Below are positions 8,625 to 17,070 of a DNA stretch of 64,000 nucleotides, one piece after another (the stretch's first letter is position 1; each line of letters opens with the position of its first letter). The position numbers and the translations under genes were made by a program. The stretch lies in assembly GCF_000420525.1 (NCBI RefSeq), contig NZ_ATVC01000001.1, positions 1 through 64,000 of the forward strand, given 5' to 3'. The DNA comes from Aquaspirillum serpens DSM 68 (lineage in GTDB: Bacteria > Pseudomonadota > Gammaproteobacteria > Burkholderiales > Aquaspirillaceae). The notes under the pieces are model-generated. The model was not told the DNA's origin, ran no database searches, and saw nothing but the letters and a program-made list of their open reading frames with translations.

Positions 8625-9713
8625 ATGCTTGTAGATGCTATCGACTTCACCAACACCCGTCGGGTGTTGGTGATCAAGTTACGTCATCACGGTGACGTGC
8701 TCTTAACTTCCCCCGTGTTGAGTGTGTTAAAACAACATGCGCCCCATCTCGAGATTGATGCGTTGGTCTATGCCGATACGGCACCGATGTTGGCCGACCA
8801 TCCGGCGCTCAGCCAACTGCATTGTTTAGATCGTCAATGGAAAAAACTCGGCCCCTTGCCACAAGCCCAAGCAGAATGGCGTGTGTTACAAGCACTGCGC
8901 GCTCGACAATACGATGGCATCATTCATCTGACAGAACATAAGCGCGGTTCGTGGTTAGCACGGCTTTTACGCCCTCGCTGGGCCATTTCTCCCAGCAACT
9001 TAAATGGCAAATGGTTTCGTAAACCCTTTAGCCATCGCTACCCAGTGATCGGCGGCAATCGGCGGCATACGGTCGACATTCACTTAGATGCCCTGCGGCG
9101 TTTAGGTGTGCCGGTGCAACACTATCACCGCGCTTTATCGCTGGCCATTCCGGCGCTTGTGCACACACAAGCCGAGCAAAAACGACTTGCCCAAGGAATT
9201 AACGGCCCTTATACGGTCATCCATCCGACTTCACGTTGGATGTTCAAAACGTGGCCAACAGCACAGATGGCGCAGCTGATACAGGCGCTGCAACAACAAG
9301 GGCGAACGGTGCTGCTCACGGCAGCGCCCGATGCCGCAGAAATGGCCTGTATCGCCGCGATTCAAGCGCAATTGACCACACCCGCGCCTTCATTAGCAGG
9401 TCAGCTCAGTTTAAAAGAGTTAGGGGCAGTGATTGCTGGGGCAGAGTTATTTATTGGCATGGATTCCGTCCCGATGCACATTGCCGCCGCCACTCAAACC
9501 CCAACTATTGCGCTGTTTGGCCCTTCGGGTGATATCGAGTGGGGCCCGTGGCAAGTCCCGCATCGGGTGTTGATTGCCGAGCACTATCGCTGTCGGCCCT
9601 GTGGTCGTGATGGCTGCGGCGGCAGCAAAATCAGCGACTGTCTCAACGCTATCTCGGTCGAGCAGGTCTTGACTGCCATCGAGCAACTCACCGCAACTGT
9701 TCGGAATCCTTAA
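8625..9713 (+). CDS. LPS core heptosyltransferase, GT9 family (WaaQ/RfaQ-like)
   Basis: This 362-residue GT9 protein starts its fold at RVLVIKLRHHGDVLLTSPVL, the N-terminal signature of the WaaQ branch of ADP-heptose:LPS heptosyltransferases. The C-terminal donor-binding half has VIHPTSRWMFKTWP and the FIGMDSVPMHIAAA/TIALFGPSG motifs. It would add heptose to the inner core at the cytoplasmic face of the inner membrane. It starts six bases after ptsI, and its TAA overlaps the ATG of the next glycosyltransferase by one base. A CRPCGRDGCGG segment near residue 325 is a typical cysteine-rich feature of these enzymes. Confidence 0.85.
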   Translation: MLVDAIDFTNTRRVLVIKLRHHGDVLLTSPVLSVLKQHAPHLEIDALVYADTAPMLADHPALSQLHCLDRQWKKLGPLPQAQAEWRVLQALRARQYDGIIHLTEHKRGSWLARLLRPRWAISPSNLNGKWFRKPFSHRYPVIGGNRRHTVDIHLDALRRLGVPVQHYHRALSLAIPALVHTQAEQKRLAQGINGPYTVIHPTSRWMFKTWPTAQMAQLIQALQQQGRTVLLTAAPDAAEMACIAAIQAQLTTPAPSLAGQLSLKELGAVIAGAELFIGMDSVPMHIAAATQTPTIALFGPSGDIEWGPWQVPHRVLIAEHYRCRPCGRDGCGGSKISDCLNAISVEQVLTAIEQLTATVRNP

Positions 9714-10840
9714 TGTCTATTCGTCGTATTGCAATTGTGCGCCAGCGTTTTAATCCGGCTGGCGGTGCAGAACGTTTTGTCAGTCGCGCCCTCGATGCGC
9801 TCGCTAGCGATGGCCGCGTTGCCGTTACGCTGTTGGCACGCCGTTGGCAGGGAGAAGGCGGCGGAGATCGTCTGACCATCGACCCATTCTATCTCGGCAA
9901 TGTGTGGCGTGATTGGGGGTTTGCCCGTGCAGTACAACAGGCGGTACAACAGCAACAGTTCGATTTAGTGCAAAGCCATGAGCGTATTGTCGGCTGTGAT
10001 ATTTTTCGGGCAGGCGATGGCATTCATGCAACTTGGCTCGCCCAACGTCGCCGCACCCTCGGCACGCTCGGCAAATTGGCTTTGCAGCTCAACCCTTATC
10101 ATCATTACACCTGTGCCGTTGAAGCCAAGATGTTTCGTCATCCGCAACTCAAAGCGGTGATTTGCAATGCGAAAATGGTGCAACACGATATTCAACAACG
10201 TTTTGGATTAACCACAGATCAGCTACCGTTGATCTATAACGGGGTCGATACGCAACGTTTTCATCCCGATTTACATCAACACCGCAGCAGTGTCCGACAA
10301 CAGTTTGCTATTCCAGATCATGCACCGTTGTTGCTGTATGTCGGTTCGGGATTTGAGCGCAAAGGGGTTGGGCGCATTTTGTCGGCTGTGTTACCGCATC
10401 CTGAGGTGCATGTATTGGTGGTAGGCGGTGATAAACATGCGACACGTTACCAGCAACAGGTACAGACCCTTGGTCTCAGCTCACGGGTGCATTTTGCTGG
10501 CGTACAGCAAGAAGTCCGTCCTTTTTATGGTGCAGCGGATGCCCTGATTTTGCCGACTTTATACGATCCTTTTCCGAATGTTTGTGTCGAGGCGTTTGCC
10601 AGTGGCCTGCCGGTGTTCACCACAACTCAATGTGGGGCAGCGGAATGGATTGTTGAGGGCAAAAATGGGATGGTGCGTGATGCGTTGGATGAAACAGGTT
10701 GGCAAGCCGCCATCGCCTTATGGCTCGCCGCCCGACCGCAGTGGCGAACTTGGTCTGCCACCGCTCGCCATTGCGCTGAACCCTACACCTTAGCCTCCAC
10801 CGCCGATGCGCTGATTCAGTTGTATGAAAAGCTACTTTAA
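9713..10840 (+). CDS. GT4 glycosyltransferase, WaaG/RfaG-like
   Basis: This 375-residue GT-B enzyme contains FNPAGGAERFVSRAL at the N-terminus and EAFASGLPVFTTTQCGAAE at the C-terminal nucleotide-sugar site, with the E-x7-E pattern of GT4 retaining transferases. The overall sequence, including the QSHERIVGCDIFRAGDGIHA region, resembles WaaG, the UDP-glucose:(heptosyl)LPS glucosyltransferase; the exact sugar is inferred. It overlaps the upstream heptosyltransferase by one base (TAATG), indicating coupled translation. It is the last gene before accessory island A. Confidence 0.8.
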   Translation: MSIRRIAIVRQRFNPAGGAERFVSRALDALASDGRVAVTLLARRWQGEGGGDRLTIDPFYLGNVWRDWGFARAVQQAVQQQQFDLVQSHERIVGCDIFRAGDGIHATWLAQRRRTLGTLGKLALQLNPYHHYTCAVEAKMFRHPQLKAVICNAKMVQHDIQQRFGLTTDQLPLIYNGVDTQRFHPDLHQHRSSVRQQFAIPDHAPLLLYVGSGFERKGVGRILSAVLPHPEVHVLVVGGDKHATRYQQQVQTLGLSSRVHFAGVQQEVRPFYGAADALILPTLYDPFPNVCVEAFASGLPVFTTTQCGAAEWIVEGKNGMVRDALDETGWQAAIALWLAARPQWRTWSATARHCAEPYTLASTADALIQLYEKLL

Positions 10841-10881
10841 CCGCCTCCCCGCCCTAAAGAGCGGGGATTCATGGCGGCAGG
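10841..10881. mobile_element. IS200/IS605-like palindrome, probable element relic
   Basis: Directly after the waaG-like stop codon, outer arms CCGCC (10841-10845) and GGCGG (10873-10877) enclose a 6-bp stem CCCCGC/GCGGGG (10847-10866). The minus strand reads CCGCCATGAAT, which is also found in the tnpB-linked element end at 138-148, so the two are probably relatives in opposite orientation. No tnpA or tnpB is nearby. It could also serve as the terminator of the LPS genes, although it has no T tract. Confidence 0.4.
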
Positions 10882-11139
10882 AGATTGGTGTGGCGAGTGT
10901 CTATTTGAAGGCGACATTTGCGAAGAGCCAGCAGACCTTTGACAGTTAGCAGTTGCTGAATGAATGCACACTGCACGCAAACCACCTGCTGGCCCCATCA
11001 TGCACTCTGTTCGAGGCAATCTATCGCTGACAGTTTATAAGCGACACAGGCAGCACAAAAACCGATTTTGATGTCTCAAAAAACTTGGTCACTACAGCTA
11101 CCCCCCCTACAGATCAACAAATATTGAAGGATAACCCGA
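10882..11139. other. Leader region of the SIR2 gene
   Basis: These ~260 bases between the palindrome and the SIR2/P-loop gene hold no reading frame I can support. The only site I trust is GAAGGA at 11126-11131, the ribosome-binding site for the ATG at 11140. A run of seven C residues (11101-11107) lies just upstream. Confidence 0.4.
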
Positions 11140-13590
11140 ATGACGACCGAAAACGCGAACAGCTGGGGATTTGAAATCCGTTCCTTTGATCAGCCGGAAA
11201 CCCAGACATTCCTCCGCTCGATCCTCCGTCAGGACTCGTGTGTACCTTTTCTCGGGGCAGGTTTCACTCGCGGTGAGCAGGCTCGATTTGGAAAAGTTCC
11301 GGGTGGTGCGGAATGGATGAATCTGATGTGCCAGCAGATTAAAGCTTCACCTGTAGCAGATAAGCCGTCAGAGGACGAACTTGCGAGTTTTGGGTTTCAA
11401 GATATCTCTGACATCTACTTTAGGGAAAAAATAGTTCCATTGAATACGATAAAGGAAAGCGTAAATTCTTACTTTACCAAGGTTAAGATTACCGACGAGG
11501 CAAAACTGAGGTTTCTCTCAATAGATTGGCCATACATCTACACGCTCAATATTGACGATGGTATAGAAGTCGCCATAGATGGAGTCAAAGTCTTGCCTTA
11601 TAAGAACTTCTCTCGCCACTCTACACGTCGTTACGTGTACAAGCTGCACGGCGATGCCGAGGATGTCCTTACCGCAGCAAACCACGATGATTTGCGCGTT
11701 ATTTTCGGCAAGGCCGATTACATAAAGAGCCTCAGCCAGAATCAATACCTTATTAGCAGTTTGGTCAATGACTTCAGCGAGAAGAACATATTGTTTATTG
11801 GATGCAGTCTTAGTGACGAGTTGGATATTTCGTTCGCATTGGCGAGTGTCTCAGGTAGTGACAGGAATGCTCAGACAGCTAGGATTTTTGTTACAACAAA
11901 CGCCCCAAAGGACTATGTGGAAAAGAGGAAACTGAAGTCGTACGGCATTACAGATGTAGTAGTCGTTGCCGACTACTTCACCTTCTATAACTTTGTCGCG
12001 TCAAGCGCAGAGAGGGAGGATCAGAGACCATCTGCTATCAATACATTTGAGTACAATATCGACAGGGTGCCATCTTTTTCGGACAAGCGGTTCGTTTCGT
12101 ACCTTCTACAGAGTGGGTGGAAGAACACAGACAATCCGTACACTGTGTCGGTGCATAGAGCAGTGGAGTCTACCGTGAGTGACAAGCTCAAAGAAGACAC
12201 ATTGGTTGTCATCTGGGGCAGGAGGTTTTCGGGGAGGTCAACCGTCCTGCAGCGCGTCCTTGCAGATGTACGGACACGGAGGCGATTCCTAATTAACTCT
12301 CAAGCATCTATAAGCGACCAAGTATTCAATACTATCTTCCAGGTACAGGACGCGGTAATTGGGATTGACTCTGGAGCTATCCAATATAACCAGCTCAGAG
12401 AGCTAGCACAGAGAACCGACACGCTGAAAGAAAACAACACGACCGTACTCCTTGCCATTTCACGCGTCGACCTGAATGCACTCGGGAACAGCTATGTGGA
12501 CGAGTCCGTGCATATCGAATCCAAGATTAACAAAAATGATGCCATCAGTCTGAACGAACTTCTGGACCCGTTGGGATTTCAGCGCTGGAACTCGTCCAAC
12601 AGCATCCTTGATAATGTATTCACGCTTGGCTCGTCTTCTATCGCGATGAAAATACTAGGGACCCAATCTAAGCTAAATGAGCACATCACCGCCATTTGTT
12701 CTGATGGAAGGAGCAATCCCCAGATTCGTATCCCTTCTAAGTTTGAGTTCTCGCTGCTCTACTACGTTGCGATTCGACAGCGGATTTTTTCCTTCGTGCA
12801 CCGCACGCTTGCTAACAAATACGGACTCGAATATGTAGCGGACACACATATCACGGAATTCTCAAAGAAATGGGCACCCTTCATCGAGTTGGAAGATACG
12901 GATTCCGTCAGCCGCAGGACTGAGAACTCTGCGTCTGTATTGGTCTGTAATTCATACGCGTGGACGCAGCTGGCGGTAAGACGTTTCTCTGACAAGCTTG
13001 GAGTAGCGGAAACCGCCTCGTTTATCGTAGACCTCTACACGGCCGTGCGTGAGATCGACAAAAACGCGTACGAACTCATTCTGTTCGATAACCTGAACTC
13101 AGTCTACAGCTCAAAGAAATTGTACGAGAAGGACTGGGGTGCAAGCGTAATTACCACGGTTTACGAGAAACTCGCTCAATATTGCGCGCAAGAGCCCGAC
13201 TACTGGCTACAGCGTGCAAAGGGTGTGTACTACCTTTCGAACGACGAAACAAAGATTCGGATCGCCATCGAGTACTGCGAAAAAGGGATAGTCGAGAAGG
13301 CTGTGAGGACAGGGATTAACGCGAAGCTAACGAAGGCGAACCTGCTCGGCAAGCTCTGCAAAGTTACTAGGTTTTGCTGCGACGATGACCTTGCAAAAGC
13401 AATTGATGCCTATGTGGCCGCGATTGAGTGCCGCAACGTCAATAGTTCCTACATCGATGGATTACTGCATAAAAACCAGCAAGAATTAGGTTACATGAGC
13501 GCTGTCTGCAAAGAAGCTAGAAACAAGCCCACCTTGCTTTCAAAGCAACATGAAATCCGATTTATTGATCAATATGTCAACTCTAGGTAG
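11140..13590 (+). CDS. SIR2 plus P-loop (STAND-like) protein, probable anti-phage effector
   Basis: This is an 816-residue protein. Residues ~20-290 form a SIR2-like NAD-hydrolase domain: LGAGFTRG at 38-45, TLNIDD at 135-140 (the TxNxD motif, with catalytic Asn137), KLHGD at 168-172 with the catalytic-position His170, and GCSLSDELD at 221-229. A second domain from ~350 begins VVIWGRRFSGRSTVLQRV, a Walker A-like loop with Arg where GKS/T normally has Lys, followed by a possible Walker B (AVIGIDSG) near 405 and an alpha-helical C-terminus. Bacterial SIR2 domains fused to STAND-type NTPases (e.g. Avs5-like) act as abortive-infection sensors that deplete NAD; that role is inferred here. Frequent AGG/AGA codons and its place between insertion-sequence relics suggest transfer. 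GAAGGA precedes the ATG. Confidence 0.8.
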   Translation: MTTENANSWGFEIRSFDQPETQTFLRSILRQDSCVPFLGAGFTRGEQARFGKVPGGAEWMNLMCQQIKASPVADKPSEDELASFGFQDISDIYFREKIVPLNTIKESVNSYFTKVKITDEAKLRFLSIDWPYIYTLNIDDGIEVAIDGVKVLPYKNFSRHSTRRYVYKLHGDAEDVLTAANHDDLRVIFGKADYIKSLSQNQYLISSLVNDFSEKNILFIGCSLSDELDISFALASVSGSDRNAQTARIFVTTNAPKDYVEKRKLKSYGITDVVVVADYFTFYNFVASSAEREDQRPSAINTFEYNIDRVPSFSDKRFVSYLLQSGWKNTDNPYTVSVHRAVESTVSDKLKEDTLVVIWGRRFSGRSTVLQRVLADVRTRRRFLINSQASISDQVFNTIFQVQDAVIGIDSGAIQYNQLRELAQRTDTLKENNTTVLLAISRVDLNALGNSYVDESVHIESKINKNDAISLNELLDPLGFQRWNSSNSILDNVFTLGSSSIAMKILGTQSKLNEHITAICSDGRSNPQIRIPSKFEFSLLYYVAIRQRIFSFVHRTLANKYGLEYVADTHITEFSKKWAPFIELEDTDSVSRRTENSASVLVCNSYAWTQLAVRRFSDKLGVAETASFIVDLYTAVREIDKNAYELILFDNLNSVYSSKKLYEKDWGASVITTVYEKLAQYCAQEPDYWLQRAKGVYYLSNDETKIRIAIEYCEKGIVEKAVRTGINAKLTKANLLGKLCKVTRFCCDDDLAKAIDAYVAAIECRNVNSSYIDGLLHKNQQELGYMSAVCKEARNKPTLLSKQHEIRFIDQYVNSR

Positions 13591-13689
13591 CCGCTTGCAA
13601 TCAAGAATCTGTACAGACGTTCAGCGGCACTGTAATAGCCAAGCTTTTTGACGGTCACACGTAGTTATAGAAGCCTACGATCTATGGCG

Positions 13690-13805
13690 ACATAACCCAA
13701 GTTCGAGCACCACTGTCAGATACATCCAACCCAACCGTGTGGGATATAGGTAATATCGGCTTCCCACGCTTGAATAAAGATGTCTACTGGTATTAGACCA
13801 TTACA
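13690..13805 (-). pseudogene. IS3-family transposase orfB relic with element tip
   Basis: Read on the minus strand, 13805-13792 is TGTAATGGTCTAAT, taken as the element tip because the same 14 bases occur at 44861-44848 beside an IS3 orfA relic. It is followed after ~20 bases by QAWEADITYIPH (about 13773-13738) and, in another frame, GWMYLTVVLELG (about 13732-13697). The two peptides join into the conserved start of the IS3-family DDE integrase domain (W-x-x-DITYI ... GWxYLxVVLDL). orfA and most of orfB are missing and the fragment is frameshifted, so it is inactive. Confidence 0.75.
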
Positions 13806-13814
13806 ATCAGATAT

Positions 13815-13844
13815 AAAAAAGCCCCCTGCATTCGGGGGCTTTTT
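13815..13844. terminator. Bidirectional intrinsic terminator, purD side
   Basis: The stem AAAAGCCCCC/GGGGGCTTTT has a 7-base loop and A/T tracts on both sides. It would end purD transcription on the minus strand and anything leaving island A on the plus strand. It lies ten bases from the IS3 relic tip. Confidence 0.85.
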
Positions 13845-13875
13845 CAATCTAAGATACCGCTAATTACAAGGCTTG

Positions 13876-15156
13876 TTAGCTACCACGGCGACTTAAGGCA
13901 CGAGCCCCAATATCACGCCGCATTTGACGGCCAGTAAAGCGAATGCGGTCTGCCGTTTCATAAGCACGGTTTTGCGCCATCCGCACACTGTCACCCAACC
14001 CGACCACACATAACACACGGCCACCATTGGTCACCAAGCGGTTGTCAGCATCCAAAGTCGTACCAGCATGGAACACCAAGCAATCTTCCGCTTGAGCAGG
14101 AATGCCTTCGATCACATCCCCTTTCCGTGGCGATTCTGGATAGCCTTCGGCAGCCAACACCACCCCCAATGCCACGCGGCGATCCCATTCGGCTTCGACC
14201 TTATCCAACTGACCATTGATCCCTGCTTCTACCAAGGTCACAAAGTCGGATTTCAAACGTGCCATGATGGGCTGTGTTTCAGGATCCCCAAAACGGCAGT
14301 TAAATTCGATGGTATAAGGGTTGCCTTCGCCATCAATCATCAAACCTGCGTACAAGAAACCCGTATAAGAATGGCCATCACGTTTCATGCCCTGCACTGT
14401 TGGCAAGATAATTTCCCGCATCACACGAGCATGAACTTGTGGCGTCACCACAGGTGCAGGGGAATACGCCCCCATCCCACCGGTGTTCGGGCCTTCGTCA
14501 TTGTCTTTTAGGCGTTTGTGGTCTTGGCTCGTCGCCATCGCCAACACATTCTCACCATCGACCATCACGATAAAGCTGGCCTCTTCGCCGACCAAGAAAT
14601 CCTCGATCACCACGCGGCTACCGGCTTGGCCCATTTTGTTACCCACCAACATATCGTCGATGGCAGCATGGGCCTCGTCCAAGGTCATCGCGACAATCAC
14701 ACCCTTACCTGCGGCCAAACCATCAGCTTTGATGACAATCGGCGCACCTTTTGCTGCCACATAGGCATGGGCAGCCTCAGCATCGGTAAAGGTTTCATAG
14801 CTAGCCGTTGGAATGCCGTGGCGCTTCATAAAGGCCTTGGCAAAATCTTTAGAGCTTTCCAACTGCGCAGCGTATTTTGTAGGCCCAAAAATTTTCAGAC
14901 CTTCAGCACGGAACGCATCGACCACACCAACCGATAACGGCGCTTCCGGCCCCACGATGGTCAGGTCAATTTTTTCGCTCTTAGCAAACGCAATCCATTC
15001 AGGAATGGTTGTCAGCGGTACCGAGTGCAAATCGGAATCGAGGGAGGTGCCTGCATTGCCTGGTGCAACAAAGACCTTGGTGCTGCGTGGCGATTGTGCC
15101 AAACGCCATGCCAAGGCATGTTCACGGCCACCAGAACCGATCACCATGATTTTCAT
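13876..15156 (-). CDS. purD: Phosphoribosylamine-glycine ligase (GARS)
   Basis: This 426-residue ATP-grasp enzyme joins glycine to 5-phosphoribosylamine in step two of de novo purine synthesis. It begins MKIMVIGSGGREHALAWRL, the PurD signature, and has the ATP-grasp VVIEDFLVGEEASFIVMVDG, the family pattern HKRLKDNDEGPNTGGMGAYSP (near residue 210-230), and FNCRFGDPETQ. Length is normal. It lies 32 bases downstream of purH on the same strand and is followed by an intrinsic terminator, so purH-purD form one operon. Confidence 0.97.
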   Translation of the reverse strand: MKIMVIGSGGREHALAWRLAQSPRSTKVFVAPGNAGTSLDSDLHSVPLTTIPEWIAFAKSEKIDLTIVGPEAPLSVGVVDAFRAEGLKIFGPTKYAAQLESSKDFAKAFMKRHGIPTASYETFTDAEAAHAYVAAKGAPIVIKADGLAAGKGVIVAMTLDEAHAAIDDMLVGNKMGQAGSRVVIEDFLVGEEASFIVMVDGENVLAMATSQDHKRLKDNDEGPNTGGMGAYSPAPVVTPQVHARVMREIILPTVQGMKRDGHSYTGFLYAGLMIDGEGNPYTIEFNCRFGDPETQPIMARLKSDFVTLVEAGINGQLDKVEAEWDRRVALGVVLAAEGYPESPRKGDVIEGIPAQAEDCLVFHAGTTLDADNRLVTNGGRVLCVVGLGDSVRMAQNRAYETADRIRFTGRQMRRDIGARALSRRGS

Positions 15157-15188
15157 AATGTAGATATTCCCTGTCTTAACAGTGCAGA

Positions 15189-16766
15189 TTAGTGGCGGAA
15201 ATGGCGGCAGCCAGTGAACACCATTGCAATACCGTGTTCATCTGCCGCCGCAATCACTTCAGCATCACGCATCGAACCACCGGGTTGAATAATCGCAGCA
15301 ATCCCTTGCTCGGCAATCACATCCACCCCATCACGGAAGGGGAAGAACGCATCCGAAGCCGCCACCGCTTGTGTCAAACTCAATCCAGCATCTTGGGCCT
15401 TACGTGCTGCAATACGGGTGGAATCCACGCGGCTCATCTGCCCCGCACCAATACCGGCGGTTTGACCCTTAGCCGCAAACACAATTGCATTGGACTTCAC
15501 AAATTTCGCGACACGCCATGCAAACAACAAATCGGCCAACTGTGCCGCTGTGGGTTGTGCCTTGGTGACCACTTTCAACTCATCGGCCGAGATATTTTTC
15601 AGATCGGGGGTTTGCACCAAAATCCCACCACCCACACGCTTGAGATCAAAACGATTGAACCCCGGCTCGAGTGGCACTTCTAGCACGCGCACATTGGGTT
15701 TTTTCGCAATCAACTCACGGGCTTCTGCCGTAAAAGCTGGAGCAATCAACACTTCGAGGAATTGCGCGCTCACCGCTTCGACGGTAGCGGCATCCACTTC
15801 ACGGTTAAAGGCGATAATGCCGCCGAAAGCGCTGGTGGTATCGGTTGCGAAGGCCAAACGATAGGCAGTCAGTGGGTCTGCTGCAACCGCAACACCACAG
15901 GGATTGGCATGTTTCACAATCACACAAGCCGGCTCGTCAAAGGTTTTTACGGCTTCCCATGCGGCATCGGAGTCTGCGATATTGTTATAGCTCAGCTCTT
16001 TACCTTGCAGCTGGGTGTAATGCGCCAAAGCGCCTAAAGCAGGGTCGAGATCACGATAGAACGCCGCTGCTTGATGAGGGTTTTCGCCATAGCGCATGTC
16101 TTGCACTTTAACAAACTGTGCATTTAAACGATTAGGGAATGCCACGCGCTCTGGCACACCATGCGTCACCCCTTCAACCAAACTGGTCAGGTAGTTAGAG
16201 ATAGCGCCATCATAAGCAGCGGTATGGGTAAAGGCTTTCTTTGCCAGGTTAAAACGGGTCACCCGCGACAGGGCACAACCGTTTTGTTTCATTTCTTCGA
16301 TTAAACCTGCGTAGTCGGCAGCATCAGTCACAATGGCCACATGAGCCCAGTTCTTTGCCGCCGAACGCACCATCGTTGGCCCACCAATGTCGATGTTTTC
16401 AATGGCGTCTTCTAAGGTACATTCTGCTTTTGCAATGGTCGCTTCGAATGGATAGAGGTTGACACAGACCAGATCGATATTGCCAATACCGTGTTCCGCC
16501 ATTTTTGCCACATGCTCAGGCAAATCACGCCGCCCCAAAATACCGCCGTGAATTTTTGGGTGTAAGGTTTTTACGCGGCCATCTAACATCTCTGGGAAGC
16601 CGGTATAGTCAGCGACTTCAATCACCGGTAAGCCTTGTTCGGCTAATAACTTTGCTGTGCCGCCGGTGGAGAGAATTTCCACCCCTTGTTCGGCCAAAGC
16701 ACGAGCAAACTCGACAATACCCGTTTTATCCGAGACGCTAATCAGCGCACGTTCAATCTGTGTCAT
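15189..16766 (-). CDS. purH: Bifunctional AICAR formyltransferase / IMP cyclohydrolase
   Basis: The protein catalyses the last two steps of IMP synthesis. The N-terminal IMP cyclohydrolase (MGS-like) domain begins [16 protein letters not shown] and carries the STGGTAKLL and [16 protein letters not shown] motifs. The larger C-terminal transformylase contains [18 protein letters not shown] and the [10 protein letters not shown] segment near the end. Length (525 residues) is typical. The ATG at 16766 is preferred because GGA stands upstream at a suitable distance; an in-frame ATG at 16775 adds three residues. It follows fis on the same strand, the dusB-fis-purH order known from betaproteobacteria. 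Confidence 0.97.
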   Translation of the reverse strand: MTQIERALISVSDKTGIVEFARALAEQGVEILSTGGTAKLLAEQGLPVIEVADYTGFPEMLDGRVKTLHPKIHGGILGRRDLPEHVAKMAEHGIGNIDLVCVNLYPFEATIAKAECTLEDAIENIDIGGPTMVRSAAKNWAHVAIVTDAADYAGLIEEMKQNGCALSRVTRFNLAKKAFTHTAAYDGAISNYLTSLVEGVTHGVPERVAFPNRLNAQFVKVQDMRYGENPHQAAAFYRDLDPALGALAHYTQLQGKELSYNNIADSDAAWEAVKTFDEPACVIVKHANPCGVAVAADPLTAYRLAFATDTTSAFGGIIAFNREVDAATVEAVSAQFLEVLIAPAFTAEARELIAKKPNVRVLEVPLEPGFNRFDLKRVGGGILVQTPDLKNISADELKVVTKAQPTAAQLADLLFAWRVAKFVKSNAIVFAAKGQTAGIGAGQMSRVDSTRIAARKAQDAGLSLTQAVAASDAFFPFRDGVDVIAEQGIAAIIQPGGSMRDAEVIAAADEHGIAMVFTGCRHFRH

Positions 16767-16809
16767 AACAATCATTCCAAAACAAGTTCAACAAGTGGTT
16801 ATCAAAAGC

Positions 16810-16840
16810 CAATACCAGCACTTTACAATAGCTGGTATTG
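16810..16840 (-). terminator. Hairpin terminator after fis
   Basis: A perfect 10-bp stem CAATACCAGC/GCTGGTATTG with an 11-base loop overlaps the fis stop codon and is followed on the minus strand by GCTTTTG. It would end or attenuate dusB-fis transcripts before purH. Confidence 0.6.
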
Positions 16841-17061
16841 CTTCATTTTTTTACGCAAGGTATTGCGATTCACACCGAGCAAATCGGCGGCGCGGGTTTG
16901 ATTCCCTCCCGCATGATGCAACACCACTTCTAACAGCGGTTTTTCCACCCGAGCCATCACCATATCGTATAGCCCCCAGCAGTCGCTTCACCATCCAAGT
17001 CGTGGAAATATTGTTCCATCGCTTGGCGGATAGCATGAGAAATCGGATCGTGACCAGTCAT
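16823..17061 (-). pseudogene. fis: Fis family DNA-binding protein, apparent frameshift
   Basis: From an ATG at 17061, nine bases after dusB, the frame reads [28 protein letters not shown] and then stops early. After a G5 run (CCCCC at 16973-16977 on the plus strand) the next frame continues [18 protein letters not shown], then [21 protein letters not shown] and ends YQLL. One added G restores a complete ~79-residue Fis, the short betaproteobacterial form, with an intact C-terminal helix-turn-helix. The strong conservation after the lesion suggests a very recent mutation or a homopolymer sequencing error. dusB-fis is the classic operon for this nucleoid protein and global regulator. Confidence 0.8.
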
Positions 17062-17070
17062 AGCATCATT

